Positions 1-11,110 of a DNA stretch of 64,000 nucleotides are shown here, piece after piece. Position 1 is the stretch's first letter. Each line of letters opens with the position of its first letter. This DNA is from Sphingobium sp. TCM1 (lineage in GTDB: Bacteria > Pseudomonadota > Alphaproteobacteria > Sphingomonadales > Sphingomonadaceae): contig NZ_LXVX01000011.1 in assembly GCF_001650725.1 (NCBI RefSeq), forward strand, positions 248,001 through 312,000, given 5' to 3'. Below the pieces are notes generated by a model. It did not search any database, had not been told where the DNA came from, and was given only the letters and a program-made list of their open reading frames with translations. The position numbers and the translations under genes were made by a program.

Positions 1-1
1 T

Positions 2-577
2 TGTCATGAGGGGCCGTGGCACAAGGTCGACCGCATCTGGACCGTCCGCACAGACGGCAGCGGTCGACAATTGGTCCACAAGCGGACGATGAACATGGAG
101 ATTGCCGGGCACGAGTTCTTCTCGCCCGATGGCAAGTGGATCTGGTACGACCTCCAGACGCCGCGCGGCGAGGTCCTATGGCTCGCGGGCTATGAACTGG
201 CGACCGGCAAGCGCCGCTGGTATCATGTCGATCGCAACATGTGGTCGGTCCACTATAATCAGGCGCCGGACCTGAAACAGTTTTCCGGCGACGGCGGCGA
301 CAGCGAGATGGTCGCCCATGCGCCGGACGGGAAATATCTTTACCTCTTCACACCCAGGGCCATTCCCGACGTGGCGGGCATCCATGCCGACAATGCCGCC
401 GACCTCATCGCGCCGGGCACGCTGGAAGCCGAGAAGATCGTCGACATGCGCCGGCACGATTATCGACTGGAACCGAACATCACCTTCACGCCGGATGGCC
501 AGTGGATGATTTTCCGGTCCAACATGGACGGCAGCAACCAGGTCTATGCCGCGCGTGTGGCGCGCGGACCGCGATAG
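2..577 (+). CDS. ogl: Oligogalacturonate lyase, C-terminal part (5' end outside window)
   Basis: The open frame runs in from base 2 without a start, so this is the C-terminal ~190 residues of a longer protein. The visible part begins CHEGPWHKVDRIW and continues with GHEFFSPDGKWIWYD and later TFTPDGQWMIFRSNMDG, the blade repeats of a seven-bladed beta-propeller. The HEGPWHKVDRIW segment and the overall pattern match the oligogalacturonate lyase family (PL22), which cleaves unsaturated galacturonate disaccharides in the cytoplasm during pectin breakdown. A TonB-dependent receptor follows on the same strand 300 bases later, and pectin-type enzymes recur at the right end of the window. Alternative: another TolB/WD40-like propeller. 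The assignment rests on recalled motifs only. Confidence 0.8.
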   Translation, partial: CHEGPWHKVDRIWTVRTDGSGRQLVHKRTMNMEIAGHEFFSPDGKWIWYDLQTPRGEVLWLAGYELATGKRRWYHVDRNMWSVHYNQAPDLKQFSGDGGDSEMVAHAPDGKYLYLFTPRAIPDVAGIHADNAADLIAPGTLEAEKIVDMRRHDYRLEPNITFTPDGQWMIFRSNMDGSNQVYAARVARGPR

Positions 578-666
578 GCCGACCGGCGCGCACGAGGCCG
601 AGTCTCAGTCGGGTGGCGGGGTGTGGCGCGAAGCTGGCACGCCGTCGTCACCTGCAATGCGACGTA

Positions 667-689
667 ACATTTCCGATGTGACGAAATGT
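667..689. promoter_or_regulatory. Inverted repeat upstream of TBDR gene (possible operator)
   Basis: In the 300-base gap 578-877 the sequence ACATTTC-N9-GAAATGT forms a perfect 7-bp inverted repeat, and the half-sequence TAACATT recurs at 703-709. This is the only structure seen in the gap. It could be an operator for the receptor gene that starts at 878; no regulator can be assigned. Confidence 0.35.
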
Positions 690-877
690 GACGACAACTG
701 ATGTAACATTCTGAAATAGGTGTATTTTATAAGTCACAGGCGGCGAAAAAGCCGTCGTTTAACAGATGTGCAACATTGACGATCCGCCTGCTCCCTCGGC
801 ACATCGTCGCACCAACTCGATGCAGCCGATCCAAGAACTGCACGGGTCGCACATTGCGAAATCGAAGGGAGCATTTC

Positions 878-3676
878 ATGATATCGGCTCAATTCAGCCG
901 GCGCCTTCTGGCGTCGACGATCCTGCTCGGGCTGGCGACGCCGGCCTTTGCCCAGGGCTCCGCGGATGAAGGCGCAGGCGAGGACACGATCGTCGTCACC
1001 GGATCGCGCATCGCCCGGCCGGACCTGCAACAGGCATCGCCGATCGCGATCGTCAGCGCCCAGGAACTCAAGCTCAGCGGAAAGGTGAATGTCGAGGCGA
1101 TCATCAACGATCTGCCGCAACTGATCCCCAGCACCACGGCTGCGTCGAACAATCCGGGCGGCGGCGTTTCGACCGCAGACCTGCGCGGCCTTGGCGCGAA
1201 CCGCACGCTGGTGCTGGTCAACGGCCGTCGTTATGTGTCCTATGATTCCAGCCAGATCGTCGACCTGAATACGGTGCCCGCCGGGCTGATCGACCATGTC
1301 GAGGTGGTGTCGGGCGGCCGTTCCGCCGTCTATGGGTCCGACGCGATCGCGGGCGTCATCAACTTCGTGATGAAGCAGAATTTCTCTGGCGTGGAGGCGA
1401 ACGCCAATTACCGCATCAATCAGGAAGGCGACGGCGGCACCTTCAACACCAATCTGCTGATGGGTGGCAATTTCGCGGACGGGCGCGGCAATGCGACCTT
1501 CTACATCGACTATACCAAGCGCGATGGCGTGTTGCAGAATTCGCGCAGCTACACCCGCCAGGCCTATACCGATGACGGCGAGGGCGGCCTCGCGGCTGGC
1601 GGCTCGGGCTCCATCCCCGGCACGCGCCTTGCGCTGGCCGGCAGCCAGTACAAGTTCAATCAGGACGGCAGCTATTCGGCGTATAGCGCGGCGAGCGACG
1701 CCTATAACTATGCCCCCGACAATTATCTCCAGGTCCCGCAGAAGCGCATCCTGCTGAGCGCACAGACCCACTATGAGGTCGACGATCATCTGACCGTCTA
1801 TGCCGAGGGGCAATTCATCAACAACCGGGTGCAGAACCGCCTCGCCCCCACGCCCTATACCGGCTCAGTCTCGCTGGACGTCGATTCCTCCTTCCTGTCG
1901 GCTGGCTCGCAGGCATTGCTGGCCGCAGCCGATACGGACGGTGACGGTTACACCACCGCCGCCATCTATCGCCGCATGAGCGAGGTCGGTCCGCGCATCT
2001 CCAGCGTTGATAACACCGCCTATCGCGCCCTGATCGGCGCCAAGGGGCTGATTGGCGGCGACTGGAATTATGACGGCTATTACAGCTATGCGCGCACCAA
2101 ACAGGTCGAAAAGCAGACCGGCAATGTCTCCGACAGCAGAGTCCGACAGGCGCTGATGACGACCTATGACGCCGACGGCAATCTGGTCTGCACCGACACC
2201 AGCAATGGTTGCGTTCCCCTCAACATTTTCGGTGCCGGCAACATCAGCGACGAAGCTGCCGCCTTCATTTCCATTCCCGTGCAGAATGTCAGTACCATCA
2301 CCGAACAGGTGGCGAGCCTCGCAATCACGAACGGCAATCTGTTCGATCTGGGCGCCGGGCCGGCTGGTATCGCCTTCGGCGCGGAATATCGCTCCGAACA
2401 TGGCAGCTATGATCCCGATTATGCGCTTTCCTCGGGTGACGTGGTCGGCTTCAACGCGGGCGAAGGCCTGTCGGGCGGCTATAATGTCAAGGAACTGTTC
2501 GCCGAAATCGACGTGCCGCTGCTGGCCGACCTGCCCTTCGTCCACAAGCTCGAAGCGAACGGTGCCTATCGCTATTCGCATTATTCGACGGCAGCGAAGA
2601 ATGTCAGCACCTATTCCGCCGGCCTGATCTACGCGCCGGTCAAGGATGTCACCTTCCGCGGCCAATATAGCCGCGCGGTGAGGGCGCCCACCGTCTATGA
2701 TCTCTATTCGGGTCAGGCCCAGGACTTCCCGACGGCGAGCGATCCGTGCGAACTGGCGGCGGCGGTCACCAACGCCAACCTCAACGCCAGCTGCCTTGCC
2801 ACCGGCGTTCCGACCAGCGCTCTGGGCACCGCGATCAACGGCGGCAGTTCGCAGATCGAATCCATCACGGGCGGCAATCCGAACCTGCGGGAGGAGACGT
2901 CGGACACCTGGACCGCCGGCGTGGTCCTCCAGCCAACCTTCCTGCCGCGCTTCACCGCGACGATCGACTATTACAACATCAAGATCGACAATTATATCTC
3001 GACGCCGGGCACCGCGAACATCATCGCGGCCTGCTACGGTACGGCAGCCAACGGCTGGACGCCCTATGACAGCAGCTATTGTTCGGCCCTGCCGCGCAAT
3101 GCGAACAGCTATGCGATCGAGGGCGCGGAAAATCTCCTGTCGAACACCGGTGGTCTCAAGACCAGGGGCGTCGATTTCGAGATGAACTACAGCGTGCCAC
3201 TGAACTTCGGCGTCTTCGGTGCCAAGACCGGAAAGCTCAGCTTCCGCGTCGCGGGCACCCGCCTGATCCGCTACGACCTGAACCCGGTGGCGGCGATCCC
3301 TGATCTCAACCAGAGCTGCGCGGGCAAGTTCGGCGTCTATTGCGGCAATCCCTATTCCAAGCTGCGGCTCAACAACCGCATTACCTGGAACAGCGGGCCG
3401 ATTACGCTTGGTCTGACGCATCGCTATCTGTCGAGCGTCAGGGACGACGACGACACCACCACCTACAGCGTGGAGAAGATCAAGGCCTATAACCTGTTCG
3501 ACCTCGCCCTGCAGGTGCAGCCGACCGAGCATTTCGGCTGGTCGATCGGCATGAACAATGTCTTCAACAAGAAGCCGCCGATCATGGGCGACAATCAGGA
3601 ACAGTCCAACACCTATCCGTCGACCTATGACGTCTATGGCCGCGCCTTCTTCGTGAACGCATCGGTCAAGTTCTGA
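878..3676 (+). CDS. TonB-dependent outer-membrane receptor
   Basis: Protein of 932 residues if it starts at the ATG at 878, chosen because GAAGGGA lies 7 bases upstream and the product then begins with a normal signal peptide (RRLLASTILLGLATPAFAQ). A frame extension upstream to 776 exists but would bury that signal. After the signal comes a TonB-box-like DTIVVTGSRI, then a plug domain (LRGLGANRTLVLVNGRR, GSDAIAGVINFV) and a long 22-strand barrel region ending in an aromatic residue (ASVKF), as outer-membrane proteins do. Such receptors import large or scarce substrates with energy from TonB-ExbBD. The substrate is unknown: the nearest neighbours are an oligogalacturonate lyase upstream and the hut locus downstream, so oligogalacturonides are a guess. 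Confidence 0.92.
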   Translation: MISAQFSRRLLASTILLGLATPAFAQGSADEGAGEDTIVVTGSRIARPDLQQASPIAIVSAQELKLSGKVNVEAIINDLPQLIPSTTAASNNPGGGVSTADLRGLGANRTLVLVNGRRYVSYDSSQIVDLNTVPAGLIDHVEVVSGGRSAVYGSDAIAGVINFVMKQNFSGVEANANYRINQEGDGGTFNTNLLMGGNFADGRGNATFYIDYTKRDGVLQNSRSYTRQAYTDDGEGGLAAGGSGSIPGTRLALAGSQYKFNQDGSYSAYSAASDAYNYAPDNYLQVPQKRILLSAQTHYEVDDHLTVYAEGQFINNRVQNRLAPTPYTGSVSLDVDSSFLSAGSQALLAAADTDGDGYTTAAIYRRMSEVGPRISSVDNTAYRALIGAKGLIGGDWNYDGYYSYARTKQVEKQTGNVSDSRVRQALMTTYDADGNLVCTDTSNGCVPLNIFGAGNISDEAAAFISIPVQNVSTITEQVASLAITNGNLFDLGAGPAGIAFGAEYRSEHGSYDPDYALSSGDVVGFNAGEGLSGGYNVKELFAEIDVPLLADLPFVHKLEANGAYRYSHYSTAAKNVSTYSAGLIYAPVKDVTFRGQYSRAVRAPTVYDLYSGQAQDFPTASDPCELAAAVTNANLNASCLATGVPTSALGTAINGGSSQIESITGGNPNLREETSDTWTAGVVLQPTFLPRFTATIDYYNIKIDNYISTPGTANIIAACYGTAANGWTPYDSSYCSALPRNANSYAIEGAENLLSNTGGLKTRGVDFEMNYSVPLNFGVFGAKTGKLSFRVAGTRLIRYDLNPVAAIPDLNQSCAGKFGVYCGNPYSKLRLNNRITWNSGPITLGLTHRYLSSVRDDDDTTTYSVEKIKAYNLFDLALQVQPTEHFGWSIGMNNVFNKKPPIMGDNQEQSNTYPSTYDVYGRAFFVNASVKF

Positions 3677-3683
3677 CACATAT

Positions 3684-3709
3684 CCGCCGGGTGCTGATGC
3701 ACCCGGCGG
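3684..3709 (+). terminator. Hairpin terminator between TBDR and hutC
   Basis: CCGCCGGGTG, six-base loop, CACCCGGCGG: a perfect 10-bp GC-rich stem 7 bases after the receptor stop codon and between two converging genes. There is no clear T-run, so it may act in both directions or as an RNA 3' end stabiliser. Confidence 0.75.
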
Positions 3710-3736
3710 AAGCCGGTCATGGCGGCACGGGTCTGC

Positions 3737-4435
3737 TCAGGCGATGAAACGTGCCGTCAACGCATGGGAACCGGGATAGATTTGCCGGACATAGGTGATC
3801 CGTTCCGCCGTGCGCCAGGTCCATCGCTCGATCGACAGGCAGGGCGCGCCCGCCTCTAGGTCGAGATTGCCGGCGATGACCGGCGTTGCGGCGATCGCCG
3901 TGATGCGGTGGCGGGCGTCGGTCCATGGCACATGGCCCAGCAGCCATCGGCCGGGACTTTCGCGGGTGAAGTCGATGGTGCGCGCGGCGGGCACCATCGC
4001 AAGATTGATGAGCCGCTCCTCCAGCGCGAAGGGCGCGCCATCGGCGCGATGCAGGCAGGTCAGCGCCAGCACCCGACCGCCCGCCATCGCCAGCAGTGCG
4101 CGATCGGCCGCTTCCGCCTCCCGGTCGGCCTGATCGAGCATGACCAGCCCGTGGCTGCGCCCTTGCCCTTCGATCTCTGCGGCGATGTCGGGAATGTCGA
4201 TCGCGGCGCGGTGAACGGTCGGGGCGGCGACGAAACTTCCGGCGCGCTTGCGCCGTTCGATCAGCCCCCGCTCGACCAGAGCCGAAATCGCCTTGTTCAC
4301 GGTCATGCGCGAACAGTCATAGTCGGCCATCAGCGCATGTTCGGGCGGAATGCGATGCCCCGCCTCCCACGCGCCTGACATGATCCGACTTTCGATGTCC
4401 TGCCGGATGCGGTCATGGAGCGAGGCGGGCTTCAT
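3737..4435 (-). CDS. hutC: Histidine-utilisation repressor, GntR/HutC family
   Basis: 232-residue regulator. Residues ~5-70 are a GntR winged helix (RIRQDIESRIMSGAWEAGHR, then DCSRMTVNKAISALVERGLI), and the rest is a UTRA ligand-binding domain (RITYVRQIYPG near the end). In the family the HutC repressor binds hut promoters and is released by urocanate. The ATG at 4435 overlaps the hutF stop in ATGA, so it is translationally coupled to hutF and made in the same transcript. This would make hutC autoregulated from the promoter at about 5800, where a palindromic operator is seen. Identification is strong because of the surrounding hut genes. Confidence 0.93.
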   Translation of the reverse strand: MKPASLHDRIRQDIESRIMSGAWEAGHRIPPEHALMADYDCSRMTVNKAISALVERGLIERRKRAGSFVAAPTVHRAAIDIPDIAAEIEGQGRSHGLVMLDQADREAEAADRALLAMAGGRVLALTCLHRADGAPFALEERLINLAMVPAARTIDFTRESPGRWLLGHVPWTDARHRITAIAATPVIAGNLDLEAGAPCLSIERWTWRTAERITYVRQIYPGSHALTARFIA

Positions 4436-5796
4436 GCGAGAATGTCGGCCAGCGCGCGGCGATATCGGGCGACGATCGCGTCGCGACGGACATGGCGGCC
4501 CTTTTCCACCAGGCGCCTGCCGCGCCGCCACACCCCGTCGATCGCCGACCGCCCCGCCGCAAAGACCAGCCCGTCGAGCAGAGCGTCGCCCTTGCGTCCG
4601 GTCAAGGAGGGATGGTCCCCATCCAGCGTCAGGAAATCGGCCGTCGCGCCGATCTGCAGGTCGGCCGATGCCCCCAGTGCCTGCGCGCCGCCGCGCAATG
4701 CCCCGCGATAAAGCGCAGCGCCGGTCGATCCTGATGGCGACGCGAAGATGTTGCGCCGACGCATGGCGAGGCGCTGTCCATATTCCAGCAGGCGCAATTC
4801 CTCCATCGCGTCCACCAGAATGTTGGAATCCGTGCCGATCCCATAGCCGCCGCCCGCGGCCAGGAACGGCGCGGCAGGGAACAGGCCGTCGCCCAGATTG
4901 GCTTCGGTGATCGGACAAAGGCCGGCCGCCGCGCCGCTGGCCGCCATCGCCTGCACTTCGGTCTGTTTCATGTGCGTCGCATGGACGAAGCACCAGTGGC
5001 TGTCGACCGGCATGTTGGCGAGCAGCCATTCCACCGGACGCGCGCCGCTCCACGCGACACAGTCCTCCACCTCCTTCACCTGCTCGGCGACGTGCATATG
5101 GATCGGGCCGGCGGCCAGCGGGACGAGACGGGCCAACTGCTCGGGGGTCACGGCGCGCAGGCTGTGCGGCGCAATGCCCAGCACCGCATCGGGGAGGGGA
5201 GAGAGAAGGGCGCGCAGCCTGTCGAGCAGCGCGGCAAAGCCGTCGATGCCATGGAGGAAGCGCCGCTGGCCCTCCTCTGGCGGAACACCGCCGAAACCGG
5301 CATGGGCGTAGAAGACCGGCAGATGGGTGAGGGCGATGCCACTGTCCTGCGCGGCGGCGGCTATTGCCATGCTCATCGCGGCCGGATCGGCGAACGGCCG
5401 GCCATCCCTGTCGTGATGAAGATAGTGAAACTCGCCAACGCGGGTGAAGCCGCTTTCCAGCATCTCGACATAGGCCAGTGCCGCGATCGCTTCCAGCAGA
5501 TCGGGCGTCAGGCGATCTACGAAGCGATACATCGTCTCGCGCCATGTCCAGAAACTGTCCTCGCTGGCGCAGCGCCGTTCCGCGAGGCCCGCCATGCCGC
5601 GCTGGAAGGCGTGGCTATGAAGGTTGGGCAGGCCGGGCAGGGCAGCGCCAAGCCGCGCGTCGGTCGCCTGCGGCCGGACGGCGCGTTCGATCGCGACCAC
5701 CACGCCGTCCGCAACGGCAAGCCGGACATTCTCCGCCCAGCCATCGGGCAGCAATGCCGCGGCGAAGTGAAAGAAATTGTCTGCGCCCCTGTCCAT
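4432..5796 (-). CDS. hutF: Formimidoylglutamate deiminase HutF
   Basis: 454-residue amidohydrolase. The metal-binding signature is [15 protein letters not shown] (His60 and His62), followed by IHMHVAEQ and GTDSNIL, all typical of HutF. It converts N-formimidoyl-L-glutamate to N-formyl-L-glutamate plus ammonia, the fourth step of the five-step histidine pathway; HutG completes the route on the other side of the promoter. The start at 5796 (MDRGADNFF) is preferred over the longer open frame because it gives the normal family N terminus and leaves the divergent promoter region free. Its stop overlaps the hutC start by 4 bases. Confidence 0.95.
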   Translation of the reverse strand: MDRGADNFFHFAAALLPDGWAENVRLAVADGVVVAIERAVRPQATDARLGAALPGLPNLHSHAFQRGMAGLAERRCASEDSFWTWRETMYRFVDRLTPDLLEAIAALAYVEMLESGFTRVGEFHYLHHDRDGRPFADPAAMSMAIAAAAQDSGIALTHLPVFYAHAGFGGVPPEEGQRRFLHGIDGFAALLDRLRALLSPLPDAVLGIAPHSLRAVTPEQLARLVPLAAGPIHMHVAEQVKEVEDCVAWSGARPVEWLLANMPVDSHWCFVHATHMKQTEVQAMAASGAAAGLCPITEANLGDGLFPAAPFLAAGGGYGIGTDSNILVDAMEELRLLEYGQRLAMRRRNIFASPSGSTGAALYRGALRGGAQALGASADLQIGATADFLTLDGDHPSLTGRKGDALLDGLVFAAGRSAIDGVWRRGRRLVEKGRHVRRDAIVARYRRALADILA

Positions 5797-5814
5797 CGAA
5801 CGTCCTCCGCAATT

Positions 5815-5826
5815 ATGTCTATACAT
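5815..5826. promoter_or_regulatory. Putative HutC operator in the hutF/hutI divergent promoter
   Basis: ATGTCTATACAT is a near-perfect 12-bp palindrome (arms ATGT/ACAT around a TA core) in the 73-base gap between the divergent hutF and hutI starts. Known HutC sites are palindromes of the TGTATA-TACA kind, so this is the obvious operator for coordinated repression of both arms. Inference from motif and position. Confidence 0.65.
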
Positions 5827-5869
5827 TAAAATCGTTCGGTGCAATGCTCCAGGGACAGGGAGATTCGGG

Positions 5870-7069
5870 ATGCGGTGCGATCGACTTTGGAAGGATGCGC
5901 GGCTGGCGACGATGGCCGGCAGCGACCTCGGTATCGTCGAAGGGGGTATCATCGCCGCTGCCGGCGGCCGCATCCTCCATGCCGGGCCTGCCGCCGATGC
6001 CCCGCGTTTCGACGCGGCGGAAGTGACCGGCTGCGACGGTCGCTGGATCACGCCCGGCCTGATCGACTGCCACACCCATCTGGTCTATGCCGGTGATCGC
6101 GCCCATGAGTTTGAATTGCGTCTGGCTGGCGCCTCCTATGAGGAGATTGCGCGCGCGGGCGGTGGCATCCTTTCGACCATGAAGGCTACCCGCGCCGCCA
6201 GCGAGGCGGATCTGGTCGAGGGCGCACTTCCCCGCCTCGATGCGCTGATCGCAGAGGGCGTGACCACGGTGGAGGTCAAGTCCGGCTACGGGCTAACGCG
6301 CGACGATGAGATCAAGATGCTGCGCGCCGCGCGCGCCTTGGGGGACGCGCGCGCCATCCGGGTCCGGACCAGCTTCCTTGGGGCCCACGCGCTGCCGCCC
6401 GAATATGCCGGCGATGCCGATGCCTATATCGCGGCGCTGTGCGACGACATGCTGCCCGCCGCGGTCGATGCCGGCCTGGTGGACGCGGTCGATGCCTTTT
6501 GCGAAGGGATCGGTTTTTCGGCCAGCCAGACCGCGCGCCTGTTCGATGCGGCGCGGCGCCTTGGCTTGCCGGTCAAGCTTCATGCCGAACAATTGTCCAA
6601 CCTGCACGGCGCCCAACTCGCGGCCGATGCGGGGGCGCTTTCGGCCGATCATCTGGAGCATCTGGACGAGGACGGGATCGCCGCGATGGCGCGGGCCGGC
6701 ACGGTCGCCACCCTGCTGCCGGGCGCCTTCTACTTCACCCGCGAAACGCAACGCCCCCCGGTCGAGGAACTGCGCGCGGCGGGCGTGCCGATCGCGCTCG
6801 CCACCGACTGCAATCCCGGCACCTCGCCGCTCACGTCGCTGCTGCTGGCGATGAACATGGGAGCGACCCTGTTCCGCCTGACGGTGGCTGAATGTCTGGC
6901 GGGCGTCACGCGCAACGCCGCCAGCGCGCTCGGCCTGGGGCAGGAGGCAGGGACGATCGAAGCAGGCAAGAGCTGCGACCTCGCTATCTGGGAGGTCGAG
7001 CGGCCTGCCGAGCTTGTCTACCGCATGGGCTATAATCCGCTCCATGCCCGCATCTGGAAAGGCCTATGA
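5870..7069 (+). CDS. hutI: Imidazolonepropionase
   Basis: 399-residue metal-dependent amidohydrolase that opens imidazolone-5-propionate to N-formimidoylglutamate, the third step of histidine degradation. Visible signatures are [20 protein letters not shown] (HxH metal ligands), [20 protein letters not shown] and ATDCNPGTS. The ATG at 5870 follows CAGGGAGATTCGGG and gives the normal length for the family (about 400-405). The stop codon overlaps hutH in ATGA, making hutI the first gene of the hutI-hutH-hutG-hutU operon. Confidence 0.96.
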   Translation: MRCDRLWKDARLATMAGSDLGIVEGGIIAAAGGRILHAGPAADAPRFDAAEVTGCDGRWITPGLIDCHTHLVYAGDRAHEFELRLAGASYEEIARAGGGILSTMKATRAASEADLVEGALPRLDALIAEGVTTVEVKSGYGLTRDDEIKMLRAARALGDARAIRVRTSFLGAHALPPEYAGDADAYIAALCDDMLPAAVDAGLVDAVDAFCEGIGFSASQTARLFDAARRLGLPVKLHAEQLSNLHGAQLAADAGALSADHLEHLDEDGIAAMARAGTVATLLPGAFYFTRETQRPPVEELRAAGVPIALATDCNPGTSPLTSLLLAMNMGATLFRLTVAECLAGVTRNAASALGLGQEAGTIEAGKSCDLAIWEVERPAELVYRMGYNPLHARIWKGL

Positions 7070-8595
7070 GCGAGATTATCCTGACCCCAGGCAAAGCCAC
7101 CCTGTCCGACTGGCGCGCCATCTATCGCGGGGCCACCCCGCGCCTGCACGCTGCCAGTGCGCCGGCGATCGCCGCCAGCGCCGCTGCGGTCGAACGCATC
7201 ATCGCGCAGCACAGGCCGGTCTATGGTCTCAATACCGGCTTCGGCAAGCTGGCGAGCGTCAAGATCGGCGACGAGGATCTGGCGATCCTCCAGCGCAACA
7301 TCGTCCTCAGCCACGCGGCGGGCACCGGCGATCCGTCGCCCGCCCCAGTCATCCGGCTGATGATGGCGCTCAAGCTGGCCAGCCTGGCGCAGGGAGCGTC
7401 GGGCGTGAGGCCGGAAACCATCACCCTGCTGGAGGGGATGCTGCGGGCCGGGTTGACCCCGGTGGTTCCGGCGCAGGGATCGGTTGGCGCAAGCGGCGAT
7501 CTCGCGCCATTGGCGCACATGGCTGCGACCATGATCGGCGTTGGCGAGATCGAGGTGGACGGGGAGCGCCAGTCCGCCGACGCGGCGCTGCGCAGCGGGG
7601 GATTCACGCCGCTGACGCTTGGTCCCAAGGAAGGGCTGGCTTTGCTGAACGGCACCCAGTTCTCGACCGCCAACGCGCTCGCCGGGCTGTTCGAGACGGA
7701 GACATTGTTCCAGTCGGCGCTCGTGACCGGGGCACTCGCCACTGAAGCTGCGAAGGGATCGGACACGCCGTTCGATGCGCGCATCCACGCGCTGCGCCGT
7801 CAGCCGGGTCAGATCGAAACGGCCGACGCGCTGCGCCGGCTGATGGCGGGATCGGCGATCCGGGCGAGCCATCTGGAAAATGACGCCCGCGTGCAAGACC
7901 CCTATTGTCTGCGATGCCAGCCGCAGGTGATGGGCGCGGTGCTCGACCTGATGCGTCAGGCGGCGACCACGCTGGAGATCGAGGGGAACGGCGTTTCCGA
8001 CAATCCGCTCATCTTCCCCGATACGGACGAGGCGCTGTCGGGCGGCAATTTCCACGCGGAGCCGGTTGCCTTCGCGGCCGACATGATGGCGCTCGCCATC
8101 TGTGAGATCGGGTCGATCACCGAGCGGCGCATCGCCATGCTGGTCGATCCCGCGCTATCGGGCCTGCCCGCTTTCCTGACCCCCAGGCCGGGCCTCAATT
8201 CAGGCTTCATGATCCCGCAGGTAACGGCGGCCGCTCTGGTGTCCGAGAATAAGCAGCGCGCGACACCCGCAAGCGTCGATTCACTGCCGACCTCCGCCAA
8301 TCAGGAGGATCATGTATCGATGGCGGCCCATGGTGCGCGGCGGTTGCTCGACATGGCGCGCAATGCAAGCGCGGTGGTCGGGATCGAATTGCTGGCCGCC
8401 GCGCAGGGATGCGATTTCCACGCCCCGCTGACATCGAGCGCCGCGCTGGAGCGGGCGCGGGCCTGCCTGCGCGCGCGGGTGCCGATGCTGGCGGATGACC
8501 GCCATTTCCATCCGGACATGGAGGCGGCGAATGCCCTCGTCCGGTCGGGCGCACTGGTCGATGCGACCGCCATGGCGCTACCGGGCCTCTCATGA
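7066..8595 (+). CDS. hutH: Histidine ammonia-lyase
   Basis: 509 residues, the standard length. It deaminates L-histidine to trans-urocanate. The Ala-Ser-Gly triad that cyclises into the MIO cofactor is at residues 142-144 within [15 protein letters not shown], and the active-site segment [11 protein letters not shown] is at residues 53-63; [13 protein letters not shown] near the C terminus is also family-typical. Start and stop codons overlap hutI and hutG respectively by 4 bases, so translation of all three is coupled. Confidence 0.97.
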   Translation: MSEIILTPGKATLSDWRAIYRGATPRLHAASAPAIAASAAAVERIIAQHRPVYGLNTGFGKLASVKIGDEDLAILQRNIVLSHAAGTGDPSPAPVIRLMMALKLASLAQGASGVRPETITLLEGMLRAGLTPVVPAQGSVGASGDLAPLAHMAATMIGVGEIEVDGERQSADAALRSGGFTPLTLGPKEGLALLNGTQFSTANALAGLFETETLFQSALVTGALATEAAKGSDTPFDARIHALRRQPGQIETADALRRLMAGSAIRASHLENDARVQDPYCLRCQPQVMGAVLDLMRQAATTLEIEGNGVSDNPLIFPDTDEALSGGNFHAEPVAFAADMMALAICEIGSITERRIAMLVDPALSGLPAFLTPRPGLNSGFMIPQVTAAALVSENKQRATPASVDSLPTSANQEDHVSMAAHGARRLLDMARNASAVVGIELLAAAQGCDFHAPLTSSAALERARACLRARVPMLADDRHFHPDMEAANALVRSGALVDATAMALPGLS

Positions 8596-9395
8596 CCGAC
8601 TGGCTCGACATACATCGCGGCGCCGCGCCGCTGGTGATCGGCCTGCCCCATGCCGGCACCGACATCCCGGCCGAACTGGAGGACGGCTTCCTATCCCCCT
8701 GGCTGGCGCGCAAGGATGCCGACTGGTGGGTCGATCGCCTCTATGGCTTCGCGGCCGACATGGGCGCGACGCTGGTGCGGACCCGAATGTCGCGCAGCGT
8801 GATCGACGTCAATCGCGATCCGTCTGGCCGCTCGCTCTATCCGGGGCAGGCGACGACCGAGCTTTGCCCGACCACGACCTTCGCCGGGGAAGCACTGTAT
8901 CGCGATGTAGTACCTGATGCCGGGGAGATCGCCCGGCGCCGTGAATGCTGGTTCGATCCCTATCATGCGGCGCTGGCCGGCGAACTGGATCGACTGCGCG
9001 CGATCCATGGCAAGGTGGTGCTGTACGACGCCCATTCGATCGTAAGTCATGTCCCGCGGCTGTTCGATGGCGAACTGCCCGTCTTCAACATCGGCACCGA
9101 TGGCGGCGCGACCTGCGCTCCCGCACTGAAGGCGGCGGTGGTGGCCGCGGTGCAGTCGACGGGACGCAGCCATGTCCTCAACGGCCGTTTCCGCGGCGGG
9201 TGGACGACCCGCCATTATGGCCGTCCGGCAGAGGGCATCCACGCCATCCAGATGGAGGTGGCCATGCGCGCCTATCTGACCGAACCGGAATATCCCTCGG
9301 CCGACAACTGGCCGCCGCCCTATGAACCCCAAACGCCGCTGATCCGCGATCTCAAGACCATCATGGCGGCGTGCCTCGCCTTTGGCCGCGCCTGA
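8592..9395 (+). CDS. hutG: N-formylglutamate deformylase (amidohydrolase)
   Basis: 267 residues. It hydrolyses N-formyl-L-glutamate to glutamate and formate, the last step of the five-enzyme pathway and the necessary partner of HutF. Family hallmarks are [15 protein letters not shown] near the N terminus, [28 protein letters not shown] and the C-terminal [13 protein letters not shown]. Its start overlaps hutH by 4 bases; hutU follows after 13 bases. Confidence 0.94.
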   Translation: MTDWLDIHRGAAPLVIGLPHAGTDIPAELEDGFLSPWLARKDADWWVDRLYGFAADMGATLVRTRMSRSVIDVNRDPSGRSLYPGQATTELCPTTTFAGEALYRDVVPDAGEIARRRECWFDPYHAALAGELDRLRAIHGKVVLYDAHSIVSHVPRLFDGELPVFNIGTDGGATCAPALKAAVVAAVQSTGRSHVLNGRFRGGWTTRHYGRPAEGIHAIQMEVAMRAYLTEPEYPSADNWPPPYEPQTPLIRDLKTIMAACLAFGRA

Positions 9396-9408
9396 GCTGG
9401 AGACTGAC

Positions 9409-11076
9409 ATGACCCGCCTCGACAATAGCCGCCTCATCAAGCCTGCAACCGGCACAGAGCTTTCGGCGAAAAGCTGGCTCACCGAAGCGCCGCTGCGGAT
9501 GCTGATGAACAATCTTCATCCCGACGTCGCCGAACGGCCGGAGGAGCTGGTGGTCTATGGCGGCATCGGCCGCGCCGCGCGCGACTGGGAAAGCTATGAC
9601 CGCATTGTCGATGCGCTGCGTCGGCTGGAGGATGACCAGACCCTTCTGGTCCAGTCGGGCAAGCCGGTCGGCATCTTCCGCACCCACGAAGATGCGCCCC
9701 GCGTCCTGATCGCCAACAGCAATCTGGTGCCCAAATGGGCGAACTGGGATCATTTCAACGAACTGGATCGGCGTGGCCTCGCCATGTACGGCCAGATGAC
9801 GGCTGGCAGCTGGATCTATATCGGCACGCAGGGCATCGTTCAGGGCACCTACGAAACCTTTGTCGAAATGGGGCGGCAGCATCATGGCGGCGACCTGTCG
9901 GGGCGCTGGCTGCTGACGGCGGGGCTGGGCGGCATGGGCGGCGCGCAGCCGCTCGCGGCGGTGATGGCGGGCGCCTCTTGCCTTGCGATCGAATGCCAGC
10001 GCAGCCGCATCGAGATGCGGTTGCGCACCGGCTATCTGGATCGCGCGGCCGACACCATCGAGGAAGCGATGGCGATCATCGAGGAAAGCCGCGCGGCAAG
10101 GACGCCCATCTCGGTCGGCCTGTTGGGCAACGCGGCCGAAATCCTGCCGGAACTGTATCGCCGGGGTATTCGCCCAGACCTGTTGACCGACCAGACATCG
10201 GCACATGATCCGGTGAACGGCTATCTGCCTGCCGGCTGGACGGTGGCCGAGTGGGTCGAACGGCGCGAGCGCGAGCCTGAAGCGGTCGCGAAGGCGGCCA
10301 AGGCGTCCATGGCCGTGCATGTCCGCGCCATGCTCGATTTCCAGGCGGCCGGCGTGCCGACGGTGGATTATGGCAACAACATCCGGCAGGTTGCGAAGGA
10401 TGAAGGCGTCTCAAATGCCTTCGATTTTCCCGGCTTCGTTCCGGCCTATATCCGCCCGCTCTTCTGCCGGGGCGTCGGTCCCTTCCGGTGGGCGGCGCTG
10501 TCGGGCGACCCCGAGGATATCTATCGCACCGACGCCAAGGTAAAGGAACTGTTGCCCGACAATGCCCATCTCCACCGCTGGCTCGACATGGCGCGGGAGA
10601 AGATCCGTTTCCAGGGCCTGCCCGCGCGCATCTGCTGGGTCGGGCTGGGCGACCGCCATCGCCTTGGTCTCGCCTTTAACGGCATGGTGGCGCGGGGGGA
10701 ACTCAGCGCGCCGGTGGTGATCGGCCGCGACCATCTGGATAGCGGTTCGGTCGCCAGCCCCAACCGCGAGACAGAGGCGATGCGCGACGGTTCCGACGCC
10801 GTGTCCGACTGGCCCCTGCTCAATGCGCTCCTCAACACGGCCAGCGGCGCCACCTGGGTGTCTCTCCACCATGGCGGGGGCGTCGGCATGGGTTACTCGC
10901 AACATTCCGGCATGGTCATCGTGGCCGATGGGACGGACGCGGCGGCAAGGCGGCTGGAACGGGTACTGTGGAACGACCCCGCCACCGGCGTGATGCGTCA
11001 TGCCGATGCCGGCTATCCCATCGCCCTGGATTGTGCGCGCGAAAAGGGGCTGGACTTGCCCGGCATCCTGCGCTGA
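9409..11076 (+). CDS. hutU: Urocanate hydratase
   Basis: 555 residues, the standard length. It hydrates urocanate to imidazolone-5-propionate using tightly bound NAD+ as an electrophile. The NAD-binding loop [15 protein letters not shown] and the conserved [16 protein letters not shown] are present, and the N terminus after the ATG at 9409 ([18 protein letters not shown]) matches the usual beginning. An upstream in-frame extension overlapping hutG is rejected for that reason. It is the last gene of the hutIHGU operon; the order H-G-U instead of U-H is a rearrangement of the common arrangement but the set is complete. Confidence 0.97.
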   Translation: MTRLDNSRLIKPATGTELSAKSWLTEAPLRMLMNNLHPDVAERPEELVVYGGIGRAARDWESYDRIVDALRRLEDDQTLLVQSGKPVGIFRTHEDAPRVLIANSNLVPKWANWDHFNELDRRGLAMYGQMTAGSWIYIGTQGIVQGTYETFVEMGRQHHGGDLSGRWLLTAGLGGMGGAQPLAAVMAGASCLAIECQRSRIEMRLRTGYLDRAADTIEEAMAIIEESRAARTPISVGLLGNAAEILPELYRRGIRPDLLTDQTSAHDPVNGYLPAGWTVAEWVERREREPEAVAKAAKASMAVHVRAMLDFQAAGVPTVDYGNNIRQVAKDEGVSNAFDFPGFVPAYIRPLFCRGVGPFRWAALSGDPEDIYRTDAKVKELLPDNAHLHRWLDMAREKIRFQGLPARICWVGLGDRHRLGLAFNGMVARGELSAPVVIGRDHLDSGSVASPNRETEAMRDGSDAVSDWPLLNALLNTASGATWVSLHHGGGVGMGYSQHSGMVIVADGTDAAARRLERVLWNDPATGVMRHADAGYPIALDCAREKGLDLPGILR

Positions 11077-11110
11077 TCCGTCAGGCATACAGCGCCGGAC
11101 ATGACGCAGG

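Noticed and set aside
734..3679. Long minus-strand open frames opposite the first TonB-dependent receptor
   Set aside because: They lack family motifs and have skewed composition (runs of R, A, I, V typical of antisense translation of GC-rich genes); the plus-strand receptor explains the region.
4972..5829. Plus-strand 285-residue frame opposite hutF
   Set aside because: Antisense shadow of hutF, which has complete catalytic motifs.
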